A DNA stretch of 64,000 bases from Burkholderiales bacterium (GCA_021299735.1 JAJTEM010000014.1:1-64000); one strand, 5' to 3'. Counted from the stretch's first letter, positions 46,331-56,746 are shown. Numbers and translations: made by a program. The notes: a model not told the origin generated them from the sequence alone.

Positions 46331-46539
46331 TGAATTGCTCCAGGAGTAATCAAAAAATTGAAAATGCAATGAAAAGCCTGGTTTTTGGCTATTTGCATTG
46401 CAGCATTTTACGAATGCTCAACCTAAGTAACCGCTTATGGGGGAAAGTTCAGCAAGTTGTTCCGTCCTGGAAATTAAAGGATTTTCCTGGTTCAGAGGTG
46501 TAAAATATCGGATTCGAACACGTTATTCCGAGCGTTTCA

Positions 46540-47691
46540 GTGAATCAAGTAAACATCAAGCCTGTGGAGTTTGATCTCCCCTCGCAATTAAATCCCTCTT
46601 TGAGTTGTAAACCCTCTCAGGCTTGGGCGCGAGTGCCTGAGCAACCTGCCCCGCAAGAGCGCGCTGAACTAAAAGCGGAAATCAAGGCTTTGCTGAAAGC
46701 GCGTGATGCGGTTTTGGTCGCTCACTATTATGTGGATGCGGAGTTGCAGGACCTGGCCGAGGAAACTGGCGGTTGCGTGTCTGATTCTTTGGAAATGGCG
46801 CGTTTTGGTCGAGAAAGCCAGCACAAGAACCTGGTGGTGGCTGGCGTGCGATTCATGGGCGAGACCAGCAAGATATTGAACCCAGAAAAACGCGTGTTCA
46901 TGCCGGACCTGGATGCCACCTGCTCTTTGGACCTTGGCTGCCCGGCACAGGAGTTCAATGCATTTTGTGATCAACACCCTGATCGCACCGTTGTGGTGTA
47001 CGCCAACACGAGTGCGGCCGTGAAGGCGCGCGCTGACTGGATGGTGACTTCAAGCATTGCTTTGGATATTGTTGGCCATTTGCATGCCAAGGGCGAAAAG
47101 CTGATTTGGGCGCCCGATAGGCATCTAGGGCAGTACATTCAAAAACAAACCGGCGCTGACATGTTGTTGTGGCAAGGCTCTTGCCTGGTGCATGACGAGT
47201 TCAAGGCTGAGGAACTCAAGGCGCTGAAAGCGCAATATCCACAGGCTATGGTGTTGGTGCATCCGGAGTCACCTGCTGATGTTGTGGCGCTTGCAGATGT
47301 GGTTGGCTCGACCACTCAGTTGATCAAAGCCACTCAAACACCGGGTGTTGACTTTTATATAGTGGCCACTGACAACGGTATTCTTCACAAAATGCGTCAG
47401 TTTGCACCGGGTAAAACATTGATTGAAGCACCCACTGCAGGCAATTCGGCCACCTGTAAAAGTTGTGCTCACTGCCCCTGGATGGCGATGAATGGTTTGA
47501 AAAACCTGCGTGATGTTCTCAGGACAGGTTTTGACTCTGGTATGGGGGAGGTGCATGTAGATTCAGTGCTGGGTAAACAGGCCTACCGCTGCATAGATCG
47601 CATGCTGGATTTCGCGAAAACCCACGGTATTTCAGGGCCGAGGGGACAGGGCCGACTGGAGCAGGCGCACAAAGGGGTTGGGCCAGCATGA
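46540..47691 (+). CDS. nadA: quinolinate synthase A
   Basis: 4Fe-4S enzyme condensing iminoaspartate with dihydroxyacetone phosphate to quinolinate. Of the 383 residues, [47 protein letters not shown] and HPESPADVV are diagnostic. The cluster cysteines (DLGCPA-type and [13 protein letters not shown]) are in place. It starts at a GTG (46540). The stop overlaps nadC by ATGA. Confidence 0.96.
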   Translation: MNQVNIKPVEFDLPSQLNPSLSCKPSQAWARVPEQPAPQERAELKAEIKALLKARDAVLVAHYYVDAELQDLAEETGGCVSDSLEMARFGRESQHKNLVVAGVRFMGETSKILNPEKRVFMPDLDATCSLDLGCPAQEFNAFCDQHPDRTVVVYANTSAAVKARADWMVTSSIALDIVGHLHAKGEKLIWAPDRHLGQYIQKQTGADMLLWQGSCLVHDEFKAEELKALKAQYPQAMVLVHPESPADVVALADVVGSTTQLIKATQTPGVDFYIVATDNGILHKMRQFAPGKTLIEAPTAGNSATCKSCAHCPWMAMNGLKNLRDVLRTGFDSGMGEVHVDSVLGKQAYRCIDRMLDFAKTHGISGPRGQGRLEQAHKGVGPA

Positions 47692-48554
47692 ATCGTTCGG
47701 AACTGTTTCAATCGTTTGGGCCAGCGCTTGAGCTTGCTTTGATAAAGAACGTACACGATGCGATTGCCGAAGACATGGGCAATACAGACTGGACAGGCCT
47801 GTTGGTTCCCGAGGGAAAGCGGTGCACTGCGCAGTTGTTGTGCCGAGACAAGGCTGTGGTGTGCGGTCAGGACTGGTTCAATGGGGTATTCAACGCGTTA
47901 TGTCCTGATGCCCGTTTGGATTGGCGAGTACCTGAAGGACATGAGGTGCAGCCTGGGACCGTGGTGTGTGAAATTGATGCCAATGCACGGCCGTTACTGA
48001 CTGCAGAGCGCTCTGCGATGAATTATTTGCAGCTGCTTTCGGCTGTCGCCACCCGTACCCGCCATTTCGTGCGGCTGATCCAGGGCACCAATGCTTCCAT
48101 TCTGGACACCCGAAAAACCTTGCCTGGAATGCGACTGGCACAGAAGTATGCCGTGCGTGTGGGGGGCGGTTTGAATCAACGCCTGGCTTTGTATGATGGC
48201 ATTTTGATTAAGGAAAACCACATTGCTGCTGCGGGAGGCATTGCACAGGTATTGGCCAATGCAGACACGCTGGGTGCTCCACATGTGAGCGTACAAATTG
48301 AGGTCGAAAGTTTGGTACAGCTTGAAGAAGCGTTGCAGGCGGGAGCCAAGTCGGTTCTGCTGGATAACTTTGGCCTTGAAGCCATGCGGGTGGCGGTTGA
48401 GGTGAACAAGGGCAGGGCCATTCTGGAAGCTTCGGGCGGAGTGAACGAGCACACGGTGCGGGCAATTGCCGAGACCGGTGTGGACCGTATTTCGATTGGG
48501 TCTCTCACGAAAGACATTACGGCGGTGGATTACTCATTGCGGGTTTTGGATTGA
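47688..48554 (+). CDS. nadC: quinolinate phosphoribosyltransferase
   Basis: Converts quinolinate and PRPP to nicotinate mononucleotide. The 288 residues contain [54 protein letters not shown], NHRx-type [10 protein letters not shown] and [29 protein letters not shown]. It is translationally coupled to nadA and convergent with nadB. Confidence 0.97.
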   Translation: MNRSELFQSFGPALELALIKNVHDAIAEDMGNTDWTGLLVPEGKRCTAQLLCRDKAVVCGQDWFNGVFNALCPDARLDWRVPEGHEVQPGTVVCEIDANARPLLTAERSAMNYLQLLSAVATRTRHFVRLIQGTNASILDTRKTLPGMRLAQKYAVRVGGGLNQRLALYDGILIKENHIAAAGGIAQVLANADTLGAPHVSVQIEVESLVQLEEALQAGAKSVLLDNFGLEAMRVAVEVNKGRAILEASGGVNEHTVRAIAETGVDRISIGSLTKDITAVDYSLRVLD

Positions 48555-48567
48555 GGCTTTAGATAGG

Positions 48568-48615
48568 CCAACTTGTTGGAGTTGCCAGTGTTGACACCAA
48601 CTCGTCGGAGTTGCC
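48568..48615. repeat. two tandem 19-bp palindromic repeats after nadC
   Basis: CCAACTtGTtGGAGTTGCC (48568-48586) and CCAACTcGTcGGAGTTGCC (48597-48615) differ at two positions and are 29 bp apart. Each contains CAACT...AGTTG with a 6-nt centre, and the two differences sit symmetrically in that centre. They lie 13 bp past the nadC stop, between the convergent nadC and nadB. They could form terminator hairpins or bind a dimeric protein. Confidence 0.7.
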
Positions 48616-48741
48616 TACTTCCTCACTGAAAACCGCTTGATCCCTTTTTGAATTAATTCTTGCTCACCGATCTCGGCAAAAACATGGCCGAGTATTGGTG
48701 TTGGCTTAGCCCTGTGTAGTACTACGTAGCCCGGCACCAAT

Positions 48742-50343
48742 TCACTTTTTCTTGGGGCGCTGCAGCACCGTGGGAAAAGCTTTGGGTAGCGTGCCTGGGT
48801 AGTCTGCACTGAAATGCAAACCACGGCTTTCCTTGCGGCTTAAAGCGCTGGTCACGATCAAATCGGCCACATCGACCAGGTTACGCAATTCCAGCAAATC
48901 CCTGCTTACGCGGAAGTTGCTGTAAAACTCCAGAATTTCCTCTCGCAGCAATTGAATACGGTGTTGCGCGCGTTCCAGGCGTTTGTCTGTGCGCACAATG
49001 CCCACGTAGTTCCACATGGTTTGGCGCAGTTCAGCCCAGTTGTGGGAAATCACAACCTCTTCATCAGGGTCGGTAACCCGGCTTTCATCCCAATCGGGCA
49101 GCCCGATAGTCTCACGGTGGGGTTTGCTCAAAATATGGTTGGCGGCTGCTTGCCCAAGTACCACGCATTCCAGCAAGCTGTTGCTGGCAAGGCGGTTGGC
49201 GCCGTGCAGGCCTGTGTAGGCGGTTTCGCCCACGGCATACAGGCCGGGAATATCAGTGCGGGCGTTGTGGTCGGTTACAACACCCCCGCAGGTGTAATGC
49301 GCTGCAGGCACCACGGGAATGCCTTGCTTGGTGATGTCGATACCAAGTTCCAGACAGCGTTTGTAAATGGTGGGGAAGTGCTTTTTCAGCTTTTCGGCCG
49401 GTTCATGGCTGATATCAAGGTATACGCAATCCAGGCCACGCTTTTTCATTTCAAAGTCGATTGCGCGCGCAACCACATCGCGTGGGGCCAGTTCGGCCCG
49501 CTCGTCGTGATCGGGCATGAACCGTGTGCCATCGGGCAACTTCAGTAAACCACCTTCTCCGCGTACCGCTTCGGTGATTAAAAAGCTTTTGGCATAAGGG
49601 TGGTAAAGGCAGGTCGGGTGGAACTGGATAAACTCCATGTTGGCGATTCGGCAACCCGCCCGCCAGGCCATGGCGATACCATCACCGGTTGCGGTGTCCG
49701 GGTTGGTGGTGTAGTTGTACACTTTGCCGGCACCGCCACAGGCCAGAACAATGTAGGGACAGGTCAGAGTAAGTACGCGTTGCGATTGCTCGTCCAGAAC
49801 GTAAGCGCCCAGAATACCTGCCTTCTTTTCGCTCAACCGGTCTCCGGTAATCAGGTCGATTACCATGTGGTGTTCAAACAGTTGAATGTTGGGGTGGTTG
49901 CGTGCCTTGGCCTCAAGTGTGGTTTGCACAGCGTCACCGGTGGCATCGGCCACGTGCAGAATTCGCCTGCGGCTGTGGCCGCCTTCGCGGGTGAGGTGAA
50001 ACCCGTTCGGTTCGGTATTGCTGGGGCCTTCTTCGTCTTCGCGAGAAAAAGGCACGCCTTGCTCTACCAGCCAGTCGATTGATTTCGATGCATTTTCCAG
50101 GATGAATTGAACGGCATCTCGTTCGCACAAGCCTCCTCCGGCTACCAGGGTGTCTTGCACGTGTTCGGCCACACTGTCGGCCGGGTCGCGCACAGCGGCA
50201 ATGCCACCTTGTGCCCAGCGGCTGGCCGAATCGGAAACCGAGCGTTTGCAAATTATGGCTACTTTGAGTTTGTCGGCCAATTGAAGCGCTGTGGTGAGCC
50301 CAGCCAAACCACTGCCAATAATGGCGACATCGAATTGTTTCAT
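48742..50343 (-). CDS. nadB: L-aspartate oxidase
   Basis: FAD enzyme that oxidises aspartate to iminoaspartate for NadA. About 533 residues from ATG 50343 ([16 protein letters not shown]); a GTG two codons earlier is also possible. The Rossmann motif is followed by [52 protein letters not shown] and the [16 protein letters not shown] flavin-binding segment. It is convergent with nadA-nadC, not in the same operon. Confidence 0.96.
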   Translation of the reverse strand: MKQFDVAIIGSGLAGLTTALQLADKLKVAIICKRSVSDSASRWAQGGIAAVRDPADSVAEHVQDTLVAGGGLCERDAVQFILENASKSIDWLVEQGVPFSREDEEGPSNTEPNGFHLTREGGHSRRRILHVADATGDAVQTTLEAKARNHPNIQLFEHHMVIDLITGDRLSEKKAGILGAYVLDEQSQRVLTLTCPYIVLACGGAGKVYNYTTNPDTATGDGIAMAWRAGCRIANMEFIQFHPTCLYHPYAKSFLITEAVRGEGGLLKLPDGTRFMPDHDERAELAPRDVVARAIDFEMKKRGLDCVYLDISHEPAEKLKKHFPTIYKRCLELGIDITKQGIPVVPAAHYTCGGVVTDHNARTDIPGLYAVGETAYTGLHGANRLASNSLLECVVLGQAAANHILSKPHRETIGLPDWDESRVTDPDEEVVISHNWAELRQTMWNYVGIVRTDKRLERAQHRIQLLREEILEFYSNFRVSRDLLELRNLVDVADLIVTSALSRKESRGLHFSADYPGTLPKAFPTVLQRPKKK

Positions 50344-50448
50344 TTTCACGGTGATGCTTCAGGTGTGTGAATTGCTATTACCACATCATATCGAAGCACA
50401 GGCAGCTCGGGTCAAATGCGACCAACTTTGAAGTGCTATTTGAGTGGT

Positions 50449-52452
50449 TTAGAGGTGTTGAACCAGTTGGTCGTGGTTGCCAACCAGGTGTTTCAATTTG
50501 AATTCCTCAAACGGCATGGGTCTGGATAACCAGTAACCTTGAACGTAGTCAGCTCCCAGTTTTCTGACCAGTTCGTATTCGGCCTGTGTTTCCACGCCTT
50601 CTGTGGTGACCAACAAGCCCATGATATGGCCCATTTCAATGGTTGATTCCAGAATGATTTGGCCGTCGGTGTCCATATCTGCACCCTGCACCAGTGAACG
50701 GTCGATTTTCAATTCAGTTACCGGAAAGCGTTTTAAGTAAGCCAGTGAGGAGTAGCCTGTGCCAAAGTCATCGACTGCAATCTGAAAATGCATGGCGGCC
50801 AGTTGATTGAGTATGTCCAGCGCCCTTTCCGGATCGCGCATCGCGGCGCTCTCTGTTATCTCCAGAACAATGTGGCGTGAAGCATCTGGTTGTTTTTTGT
50901 TCATTTTCTGCATGAAGTCGATCAGGCCGAAGTCCTCAAGATCCATGGCTGAAAGGTTGACTGACAGTCTGATGTTTTGATTGGTGCACAGATTGATGAC
51001 GTCGTAGGTTTTTTCTATTACCAGGCGGGTAATGTCCCGAATCATGCCTGTTTGTTCGGCAAGCTCAATAAACGCACCCGGTGCAATTATCCCGTGAGTT
51101 GGGTGGTTCCAGCGTAATAGCACTTCAGCCTGGTTAATATTGTTGGTGCGTAGGTTCAGCTTGGGCTGAAAGTACAGACAGAACTCGTTGTCAGTAATGG
51201 CTTTGCGAAGCTGGGCGATCAGTTCAAGCCGGTTGGCCGAGCGCTGTTCAAGTCGCGCTTCAAAAACAATGCTGGTTTGGCGTGTTTTCTTGGCCAATTG
51301 GCGCGCAATTTCTGCATGTCGCATCAGTGTTTCCGGGCACTGTCCATGCTCTGGATAGTGTGCCAGGCCCGCATGGCTTTGTATTTCAAGCTGGTAGTTT
51401 TGTACCCGCAGCGTGCTGTGAAGTATACGCTTTAAGGCGTTAGTGTTCAGCAGGTTGTCAAGTAGATTTCTGGGTAAAAGCATGCAGAAAATATTGCCTT
51501 CAAGTCGGGCAATCACCAAATGTTCCCGGCAAATTCGCGCTGCTTTGCGGGCGACCCTGATCAGTACTTTGTCGGCCACCTCGTGTCCCAGTACTTCATT
51601 GATATTGTCCAGATTATCAACACCCCAGATCACGATGCTTACCGGCTCGCGTGCGCTTTGAATACGCTCTCGCAGGGCGAGAGTCAGATAGGCCCTGTTA
51701 TCCAAGCCGGTTAGTTGGTCTTTGTAAGCCGTGCGGCGAATGACTTTGTCGCGTTCCTGAAGACTTTTTGCCATTCGGTTGAAAGTGCATGTCAACTGGT
51801 CAATTTCCCGGATTGGGCTTTTTGAAAGACGAAGATCGTAATTGCCGTCGACTATGTGTTCGGCACTCGTGGTAATTTCTGCCAGCGGTTGGGTGATGGA
51901 CAGGCTGATCCATCGACTGCAAAGGGCACTAATTACCAATACCAGGATGGCCAAGCCCAGTGCATCTTCAATCCCCATGTTTATAAACGACATATTGGAG
52001 CTGTGCGTGGCCCAAATTGTAATTTGCTGCTCCGTGCTTTGTTGGGGCGGCAACAAGGTCTCCAAAGCGTGCAGTCTTATGCCGTCGCGGCATTTGAACC
52101 GCTGAATGGCAGATCCTTGAGTGCCAGAGATCAGTTGGCAACCTTTTGGCCAATCCAGTGTGGCTTGCGCTCCAGCCAAGTTACCTTGGTGGTAAAACAC
52201 TGTTGCCATGGAAACTGCTTGCTTAAGCCCTGTGCTTTGAGGCTGATTGATCAGAGACGCTTTGGCCTTGAGTAGTTGATCAATTTGATCTGCATGCTGT
52301 GCAGAGAACTGTTTGCTCAGGACGGCATAAATACAAAGCGACAAGGCAAGCAGGGAGGCGACGCAAACCATCAAGGTACGGGTATTAAGCGAAGTTGGCT
52401 CGTTTTTTGAAACAAGCGCACGCAATAGTCCGTTTTTTTGCGTTGAAAGCAT
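50449..52452 (-). CDS. membrane GGDEF/EAL protein, probable c-di-GMP phosphodiesterase
   Basis: A 667-residue sensor. Two membrane segments (about 27-46 and 162-182) flank a periplasmic region, then a HAMP-type linker (SITQPLAEITTSAEHIVDGNYDLRL). The GGDEF domain is degenerate, with LEGNIF where the active site should be. The EAL domain has EVLLRWNHP in place of EALLRW, keeping the glutamate. VLEITESAAMRDPE, VDDFGTGYSSLAYLKRFPVTELKIDR and TTEGVET carry the metal and catalytic residues, so phosphodiesterase activity is plausible. Single gene with no clear partner; it may set motile versus attached states. Confidence 0.88.
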   Translation of the reverse strand: MLSTQKNGLLRALVSKNEPTSLNTRTLMVCVASLLALSLCIYAVLSKQFSAQHADQIDQLLKAKASLINQPQSTGLKQAVSMATVFYHQGNLAGAQATLDWPKGCQLISGTQGSAIQRFKCRDGIRLHALETLLPPQQSTEQQITIWATHSSNMSFINMGIEDALGLAILVLVISALCSRWISLSITQPLAEITTSAEHIVDGNYDLRLSKSPIREIDQLTCTFNRMAKSLQERDKVIRRTAYKDQLTGLDNRAYLTLALRERIQSAREPVSIVIWGVDNLDNINEVLGHEVADKVLIRVARKAARICREHLVIARLEGNIFCMLLPRNLLDNLLNTNALKRILHSTLRVQNYQLEIQSHAGLAHYPEHGQCPETLMRHAEIARQLAKKTRQTSIVFEARLEQRSANRLELIAQLRKAITDNEFCLYFQPKLNLRTNNINQAEVLLRWNHPTHGIIAPGAFIELAEQTGMIRDITRLVIEKTYDVINLCTNQNIRLSVNLSAMDLEDFGLIDFMQKMNKKQPDASRHIVLEITESAAMRDPERALDILNQLAAMHFQIAVDDFGTGYSSLAYLKRFPVTELKIDRSLVQGADMDTDGQIILESTIEMGHIMGLLVTTEGVETQAEYELVRKLGADYVQGYWLSRPMPFEEFKLKHLVGNHDQLVQHL

Positions 52453-52544
52453 GCTGTGTTGAGTTTGCCAAGATCGTGATTGATTAGATCAAATTCGGGC
52501 GTATCAGGGCATACCGCAAGAGGGGAGGTCCGTTTGTGCCTTGC

Positions 52545-53249
52545 TCAGCGTATCTGGTAAAGCAGATCCCATACGCCATGGCCAAGTTTCAGGCCCCGGT
52601 TTTCAAATTTGGTGAGCGGACGGTCGTCGGGGCGCGGCGCAAAAGGCGTTGCAGCCATATTTTGCCAGTCGGGCGCAACGCTAAGTACATCGTGCATGTG
52701 TTGGGCGTAGTTTTCCCAGTCTGTGGCGCAGTGCAACACGCCGCCAGGTTTCATTTTTTTGGCCAGTTTGGCGACAAATTCCGGTTGAATGAGCCTGCGC
52801 TTGTGGTGGCGGGCCTTGCGCCACGGGTCGGGAAAGTACAAGAGTACTTTGTCCAAGCTGGTGTCGGGGATCATGTCGCGAAGTACATCCACCACATCGT
52901 GCGAAATGATGCGAATGTTTTGAATGCCTTCTTCTTCGATTTTCTTGATCAGCGAACCTACGCCAGCGGTGTAAATTTCAACGCCCAGGTAATTGACATG
53001 GGGGTGCGCCTTCGCAATTTTCGCAGTAGTTTCGCCCATGCCAAAACCAATTTCAAGCCAGTTGGGCTGGCCTTGCGTGCCCCATTGCTTGTCGAAATCA
53101 ATGTGAGTTTGCGCGCTGTAGGCGATGCCCCATTTGGGCATGCCTTCTTCCACGGCCCGTTCTTGAGCACGTGAAATATGCCCCCGACGCTTCACAAAAC
53201 TTTTGATGTGCTGGTCGCGAAACGGATTGTCAGGGGTGTGGTCTGTCAT
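52545..53249 (-). CDS. trmB: tRNA (guanine-N7)-methyltransferase
   Basis: Methylates G46 in the tRNA variable loop. The 234 residues contain the SAM motif [48 protein letters not shown] and the C-terminal [19 protein letters not shown]. It overlaps thiG by ATGA (53246-53249), so it is coupled to the thiS-thiG pair. Confidence 0.96.
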   Translation of the reverse strand: MTDHTPDNPFRDQHIKSFVKRRGHISRAQERAVEEGMPKWGIAYSAQTHIDFDKQWGTQGQPNWLEIGFGMGETTAKIAKAHPHVNYLGVEIYTAGVGSLIKKIEEEGIQNIRIISHDVVDVLRDMIPDTSLDKVLLYFPDPWRKARHHKRRLIQPEFVAKLAKKMKPGGVLHCATDWENYAQHMHDVLSVAPDWQNMAATPFAPRPDDRPLTKFENRGLKLGHGVWDLLYQIR

Positions 53250-54061
53250 TTTGAACTGGAAGAAATAACGCCTTCCACAGGGGAAGACGGGCTAGCCGTG
53301 TAAAACTTTTTCGGCATTCTACCCGCAAGAAAGGCATCGCGACCGGCCTGTGTGGCCAAACGCATGGCTCGGGCCATTTGCACCGGATGTTGTGCCTTGG
53401 CAATTGCAGTGTTCATCAGTACGCCTGCGCAACCCAATTCCATGGCAATTGCGGCATCAGAGGCAGTGCCGACGCCAGCATCTACAATGACCGGCACCTG
53501 GGCTTTTTCCAGAATCAGGTTGATGTTCCAGGGGTTCAGAATGCCCATGCCGGAACCGATGAGGGAGGCCAGCGGCATGATGGCCAAACAACCGACATCC
53601 TCAAGTTTTCGGGCGTAAATTGGGTCGTCGGAGCAATACACCATCACGTCGAAACCATCAGCCACCAGTTCTTTGGCGGCAATCAGAGTTTCTTCCATGT
53701 CGGGGTACAGGTTGGTGGGGTCGCCCAGCACTTCAAGTTTGCACAGGTTGTGTCCATCCAGCAGTTCACGCCCCAGGCGCAGGGTACGTACCGCATCCTT
53801 TGCGGTGTAACAGCCTGCCGAGTTGGGCAGGTAAGTGAACTTGCTGGGTGGTATGTAATCAAGGAGGCTGGCTTCACCCGCATTTTGACCAATATTGGTG
53901 CGGCGAATGGCAACAGTCACAATTTCTGCGCCGCTTTCAGTGATCGCGTCTCGGGTTTCATCAAGGCTGGCATATTTGCCGGTGCCCACCAGCAAGCGGC
54001 TTGTAAATTCGCGACGGCCTACTTTCCAGGTGTCGTTGTGCTTTTCAGTCGAGTTGTTCAT
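53246..54061 (-). CDS. thiG: thiazole synthase
   Basis: Forms the thiazole phosphate of thiamine from DXP, dehydroglycine and ThiS-thiocarboxylate. The 271 residues include [14 protein letters not shown], the Schiff-base lysine in CKLEVLGDP (near 108), [30 protein letters not shown] and [20 protein letters not shown]. It lies 30 bp after thiS. Confidence 0.96.
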   Translation of the reverse strand: MNNSTEKHNDTWKVGRREFTSRLLVGTGKYASLDETRDAITESGAEIVTVAIRRTNIGQNAGEASLLDYIPPSKFTYLPNSAGCYTAKDAVRTLRLGRELLDGHNLCKLEVLGDPTNLYPDMEETLIAAKELVADGFDVMVYCSDDPIYARKLEDVGCLAIMPLASLIGSGMGILNPWNINLILEKAQVPVIVDAGVGTASDAAIAMELGCAGVLMNTAIAKAQHPVQMARAMRLATQAGRDAFLAGRMPKKFYTASPSSPVEGVISSSSK

Positions 54062-54091
54062 GGGGGACTGCTCCTGATTGGTACTGATTGT

Positions 54092-54295
54092 TTAGCCACC
54101 ACCCACGGCCACTACAATTTCAAGGCTGGCCCCGGCGTTAAGTGGTGTTGTGGCGTGCTGGCTTTTTGGCACAATTTCGCCATTTAGTTCGACAGCGATA
54201 CGCTTGCCGGTCAGTTGAAGGTTTTCGACGAGCTGGGCCACGGTGCTGTTTTCGGGCATTTCACGATTTTCACCGTTGACTGTAACTTGAATCAT
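54092..54295 (-). CDS. thiS: ThiS sulfur carrier protein
   Basis: A 67-residue ubiquitin-fold carrier whose C-terminal glycine is thiocarboxylated for thiazole synthesis. It starts MIQVTVNGENREMPENSTVAQL, contains KRIAVELNGEIVPKSQH and ends VAVGGG. One more glycine than the usual GG end is seen. No TPP riboswitch is visible upstream. Confidence 0.92.
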   Translation of the reverse strand: MIQVTVNGENREMPENSTVAQLVENLQLTGKRIAVELNGEIVPKSQHATTPLNAGASLEIVVAVGGG

Positions 54296-54436
54296 GGCTT
54301 GAGCGAATGGACTTGTGTAAGTTTGTTACTATCGATTAACGCGATAATCAAACCGGATCAATCTTGCTTGCAAGCCTTGATTCTCTCATTATCTGAAAAC
54401 GAAATAACCACGCGGCGCACAGAAACCGGAGCCTAC

Positions 54437-55393
54437 ATGCACTCAGTAGTTCATTTGTTGAAAAGTACCACCTTCCCCAGCGTGAAGCGCTTAAATCTTG
54501 AAACGATTCAGGTTAACCTGGGTTATCTGTGTAATCAAAGTTGCACGCACTGCCATGTGAATGCCGGCCCAAACCGTACTGAGCTGATGCAGGATGAACA
54601 AATTGATCAGTTGATCGCCTTGATGAACCAAGGCTGGGTAAAAAAGCTTGATTTAACCGGTGGCGCGCCCGAGATGAATCCCCGCTTCAAGAGACTGGTG
54701 GTTGCAGCCCGCAAAGCGGGCGTGCATGTAATCGATCGTTGTAACCTGACTATTCTCAGTGAACCTGGCTATGAAGATTTGGCTGAATTTTTGGCTGAGA
54801 ATGAAGTGGAAATTTTTGCGTCTTTGCCCTGTTACCTTGAAGACAATGTTGACAAACAACGTGGCAAAGGTGTTTTTGATGCCAGCATTGCGGGTTTGCA
54901 AAAACTGAATGCCCTGGGCTATGGGGACAAACTGCGGCTGACCTTGGTGTTTAACCCGCAGGGCCCCTCTTTGCCTCCTCTGCAAGAAAAACTCGAAGCC
55001 GATTACAAGGCTGTGCTGTTTGAGAAGTTTGGTATTCGTTTTACCGGACTGGTGACGATTACCAACATGCCGATTGCCCGTTTTGGCAGCACCCTGATCA
55101 GCAAGGGCACGTTTGAAACCTACATGAATACGCTGAAAGGGGCCTATCGTGAAAGCAACCTGGCGGCTGTAATGTGTCGCAGCTTGGTGTCGATTGACTA
55201 TGAAGGCAAGCTGTACGATTGCGATTTCAACCAGCAGCTGGGTTGGCCTGTGCGCGATTCTCAGGGCAGGGCTTTAACTTTGGCTGACTTAACACAAACC
55301 GCGCTTGATTCAATCGATGTAGTGGTTGGCGACCATTGTTATGGCTGCACGGCGGGTCAGGGCAGTAGCTGTGGTGGTGCCTTGGCCGCCTGA
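54437..55393 (+). CDS. arsS: ArsS-like radical SAM/Cys-rich protein
   Basis: A 318-residue radical SAM enzyme from ATG 54437, with GGAG 6 nt upstream. The cluster motif is C32NQSC36THC39 and is followed by HVNAGPNRTELM, then DLTGGAPEMNP. The C-terminus is Cys-rich (MCRSLVSIDYEGKLYDCDFNQ, DHCYGCTAGQGSSCGG). This is the radical SAM/Cys-rich family in which ArsS attaches dimethylarsinoyl to adenosine. No ars genes or arsM lie nearby, so the arsenic role is by family only. The frame is open back to 54215, but the extra part overlaps thiS and is not family-like. Its last 37 bp overlap the opposing gene. Confidence 0.8.
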   Translation: MHSVVHLLKSTTFPSVKRLNLETIQVNLGYLCNQSCTHCHVNAGPNRTELMQDEQIDQLIALMNQGWVKKLDLTGGAPEMNPRFKRLVVAARKAGVHVIDRCNLTILSEPGYEDLAEFLAENEVEIFASLPCYLEDNVDKQRGKGVFDASIAGLQKLNALGYGDKLRLTLVFNPQGPSLPPLQEKLEADYKAVLFEKFGIRFTGLVTITNMPIARFGSTLISKGTFETYMNTLKGAYRESNLAAVMCRSLVSIDYEGKLYDCDFNQQLGWPVRDSQGRALTLADLTQTALDSIDVVVGDHCYGCTAGQGSSCGGALAA

Positions 55394-56724
55394 TTGTTCG
55401 ACGAAGCCAGTGCGGTGTACTGGCTTTTTTCCATCAAGCGTTTCGCCAGACGCAAGGCGCTCTCTGATTCTCGCGCTGCTGATTCTGCGACCTGTTCAAC
55501 CTGGCTGAGCAAGTTAGACCACGCGGTTTGATTGACCGCCATGAATTCAGCCAGTTTGTTGGATTCATGCTGACCCATGTTGATTTTCTGGCTGGCCAGT
55601 ACCAGGCCCTCAATTGATTCTTTCAAGGCCTGTTGGCTTTGCTCTACCAGTTGCTGGAGTTGACGGTTGTTTTCTGGTTCAGTCAGGGTCAGTTCCATTT
55701 GAGAGGCATCAAGTCTGCCCAGCAGCTGGCGGCTTACTTCACCAGCCTTGCGCAAACCCTGCGCAGCGCTTCGAATATCAGAACGCAAACCTTCCAGTTG
55801 GGTTTGCATGATTTCCATGTGGTTTTCTGCTTTTGCGTTGCGCTGTTCGCTGTTCAATGTTGATTTCACTACCTGTGTGCCTTGGTTGGACAGTTGGTGA
55901 AATGATTTTGCAAACTGCAATACTGCCCTTCCACTCTGGTTTAATTCTTCAAGCTGTTGGCCAATTTGCAGTAACGTGCTGCGGTGTTCCAATTGCTGGT
56001 TTTTGTTCAGTGCTTTTAAAACACCCTCCAGAGCAGCATGAGCCCCTTCGCGCTTTTGGTCGTTTTCCTGTTGGCTGTGCAAGGCGCGGCTTAACATTTG
56101 CACGCGACGGCCAAGGGCCATGGTTTTGCGATGGGTATTCCATTGAACTCCGAGGGTCATACCAATTGCGGTGAGCAGTGCAGCCAAGCCGAAGAGCAAT
56201 ACCAGGTAGCCATTGGTGGCTTGATCAATGTGTGTTTTGAGTTGAGCAAGTTTTGGAAGCGTATCCAGCCGGATTTGGGTTTCTTGCTGGCGTTGGATTT
56301 CCTGGCTTGAATTGATGCCAGCCACGGGACGAGACAGCGCCTCGATACTTTGGGTTAGAAGAATTTGCAGGGTTTGACTGTGCAGGGAGCCGAACCAATG
56401 TATGCCTTTGCTTTGCTGGCTCACTTGTTGCCCCAAACCGAGCAGTGCCCTCAGGCTTTGAGGCTGAACGCTCTCGTTGGCCGGGCTGTTAAGTGCCAGC
56501 AATTCCTGCTGTAGGCGGCCCTCAATCAAATTAATTTGCGCCAACTGAGCATGGCGAATGCGGTCGGACTGGGTTTTTACGAACAGGCCTGACACGACCA
56601 AGGCCGCGGCGGTGATCAACAAGCCTGCTGAAAAGCGCCCCAGCTGCCGAACAAACCTCGGCCTCACCGGCGTTGGGGCGTGGTCTTCAAACGCTTTGGC
56701 TGGGTCGGCTTTGGGTTCGGTCAT
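55357..56724 (-). CDS. chemoreceptor-like coiled-coil membrane protein
   Basis: A 455-residue protein with two membrane segments (about 30-48 and 172-190) around a periplasmic helical region, then a long cytoplasmic coiled coil rich in Gln/Leu/Ala (about 210-440). The layout recalls methyl-accepting or PilJ-type receptors. The conserved hairpin tip (EIVxxIxxIAxQTNLLALNAAIEAARAG class) is absent, so it should not be called a canonical chemoreceptor. The gene starts 22 bp after the rubredoxin stop and may be co-transcribed with it. Its 3' end overlaps arsS and carries the arsS terminator in antisense. Confidence 0.65.
   Translation of the reverse strand: MTEPKADPAKAFEDHAPTPVRPRFVRQLGRFSAGLLITAAALVVSGLFVKTQSDRIRHAQLAQINLIEGRLQQELLALNSPANESVQPQSLRALLGLGQQVSQQSKGIHWFGSLHSQTLQILLTQSIEALSRPVAGINSSQEIQRQQETQIRLDTLPKLAQLKTHIDQATNGYLVLLFGLAALLTAIGMTLGVQWNTHRKTMALGRRVQMLSRALHSQQENDQKREGAHAALEGVLKALNKNQQLEHRSTLLQIGQQLEELNQSGRAVLQFAKSFHQLSNQGTQVVKSTLNSEQRNAKAENHMEIMQTQLEGLRSDIRSAAQGLRKAGEVSRQLLGRLDASQMELTLTEPENNRQLQQLVEQSQQALKESIEGLVLASQKINMGQHESNKLAEFMAVNQTAWSNLLSQVEQVAESAARESESALRLAKRLMEKSQYTALASSNNQAAKAPPQLLP
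55404..55430 (+). terminator. arsS intrinsic terminator embedded in an opposing gene
   Basis: AAGCCAGT (55404-55411) pairs with ACTGGCTT (55419-55426) around a 7-nt loop, followed by TTTT. It lies 11 bp after the arsS stop and wholly inside the minus-strand coiled-coil gene. Confidence 0.8.
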
Positions 56725-56746
56725 TGATCCAAGGGTTTTGGGGTTT

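Noticed and set aside
48615-48824. 69-codon minus-strand frame between nadC and nadB with protein-like text near its end
   Set aside because: It overlaps the nadB C-terminus in another frame, has no convincing start or ribosome binding site, and no family was recognised.
54296-54436. Possible TPP riboswitch before thiS
   Set aside because: The GGGTGAGA and GATAATG consensus blocks are not found on either strand.
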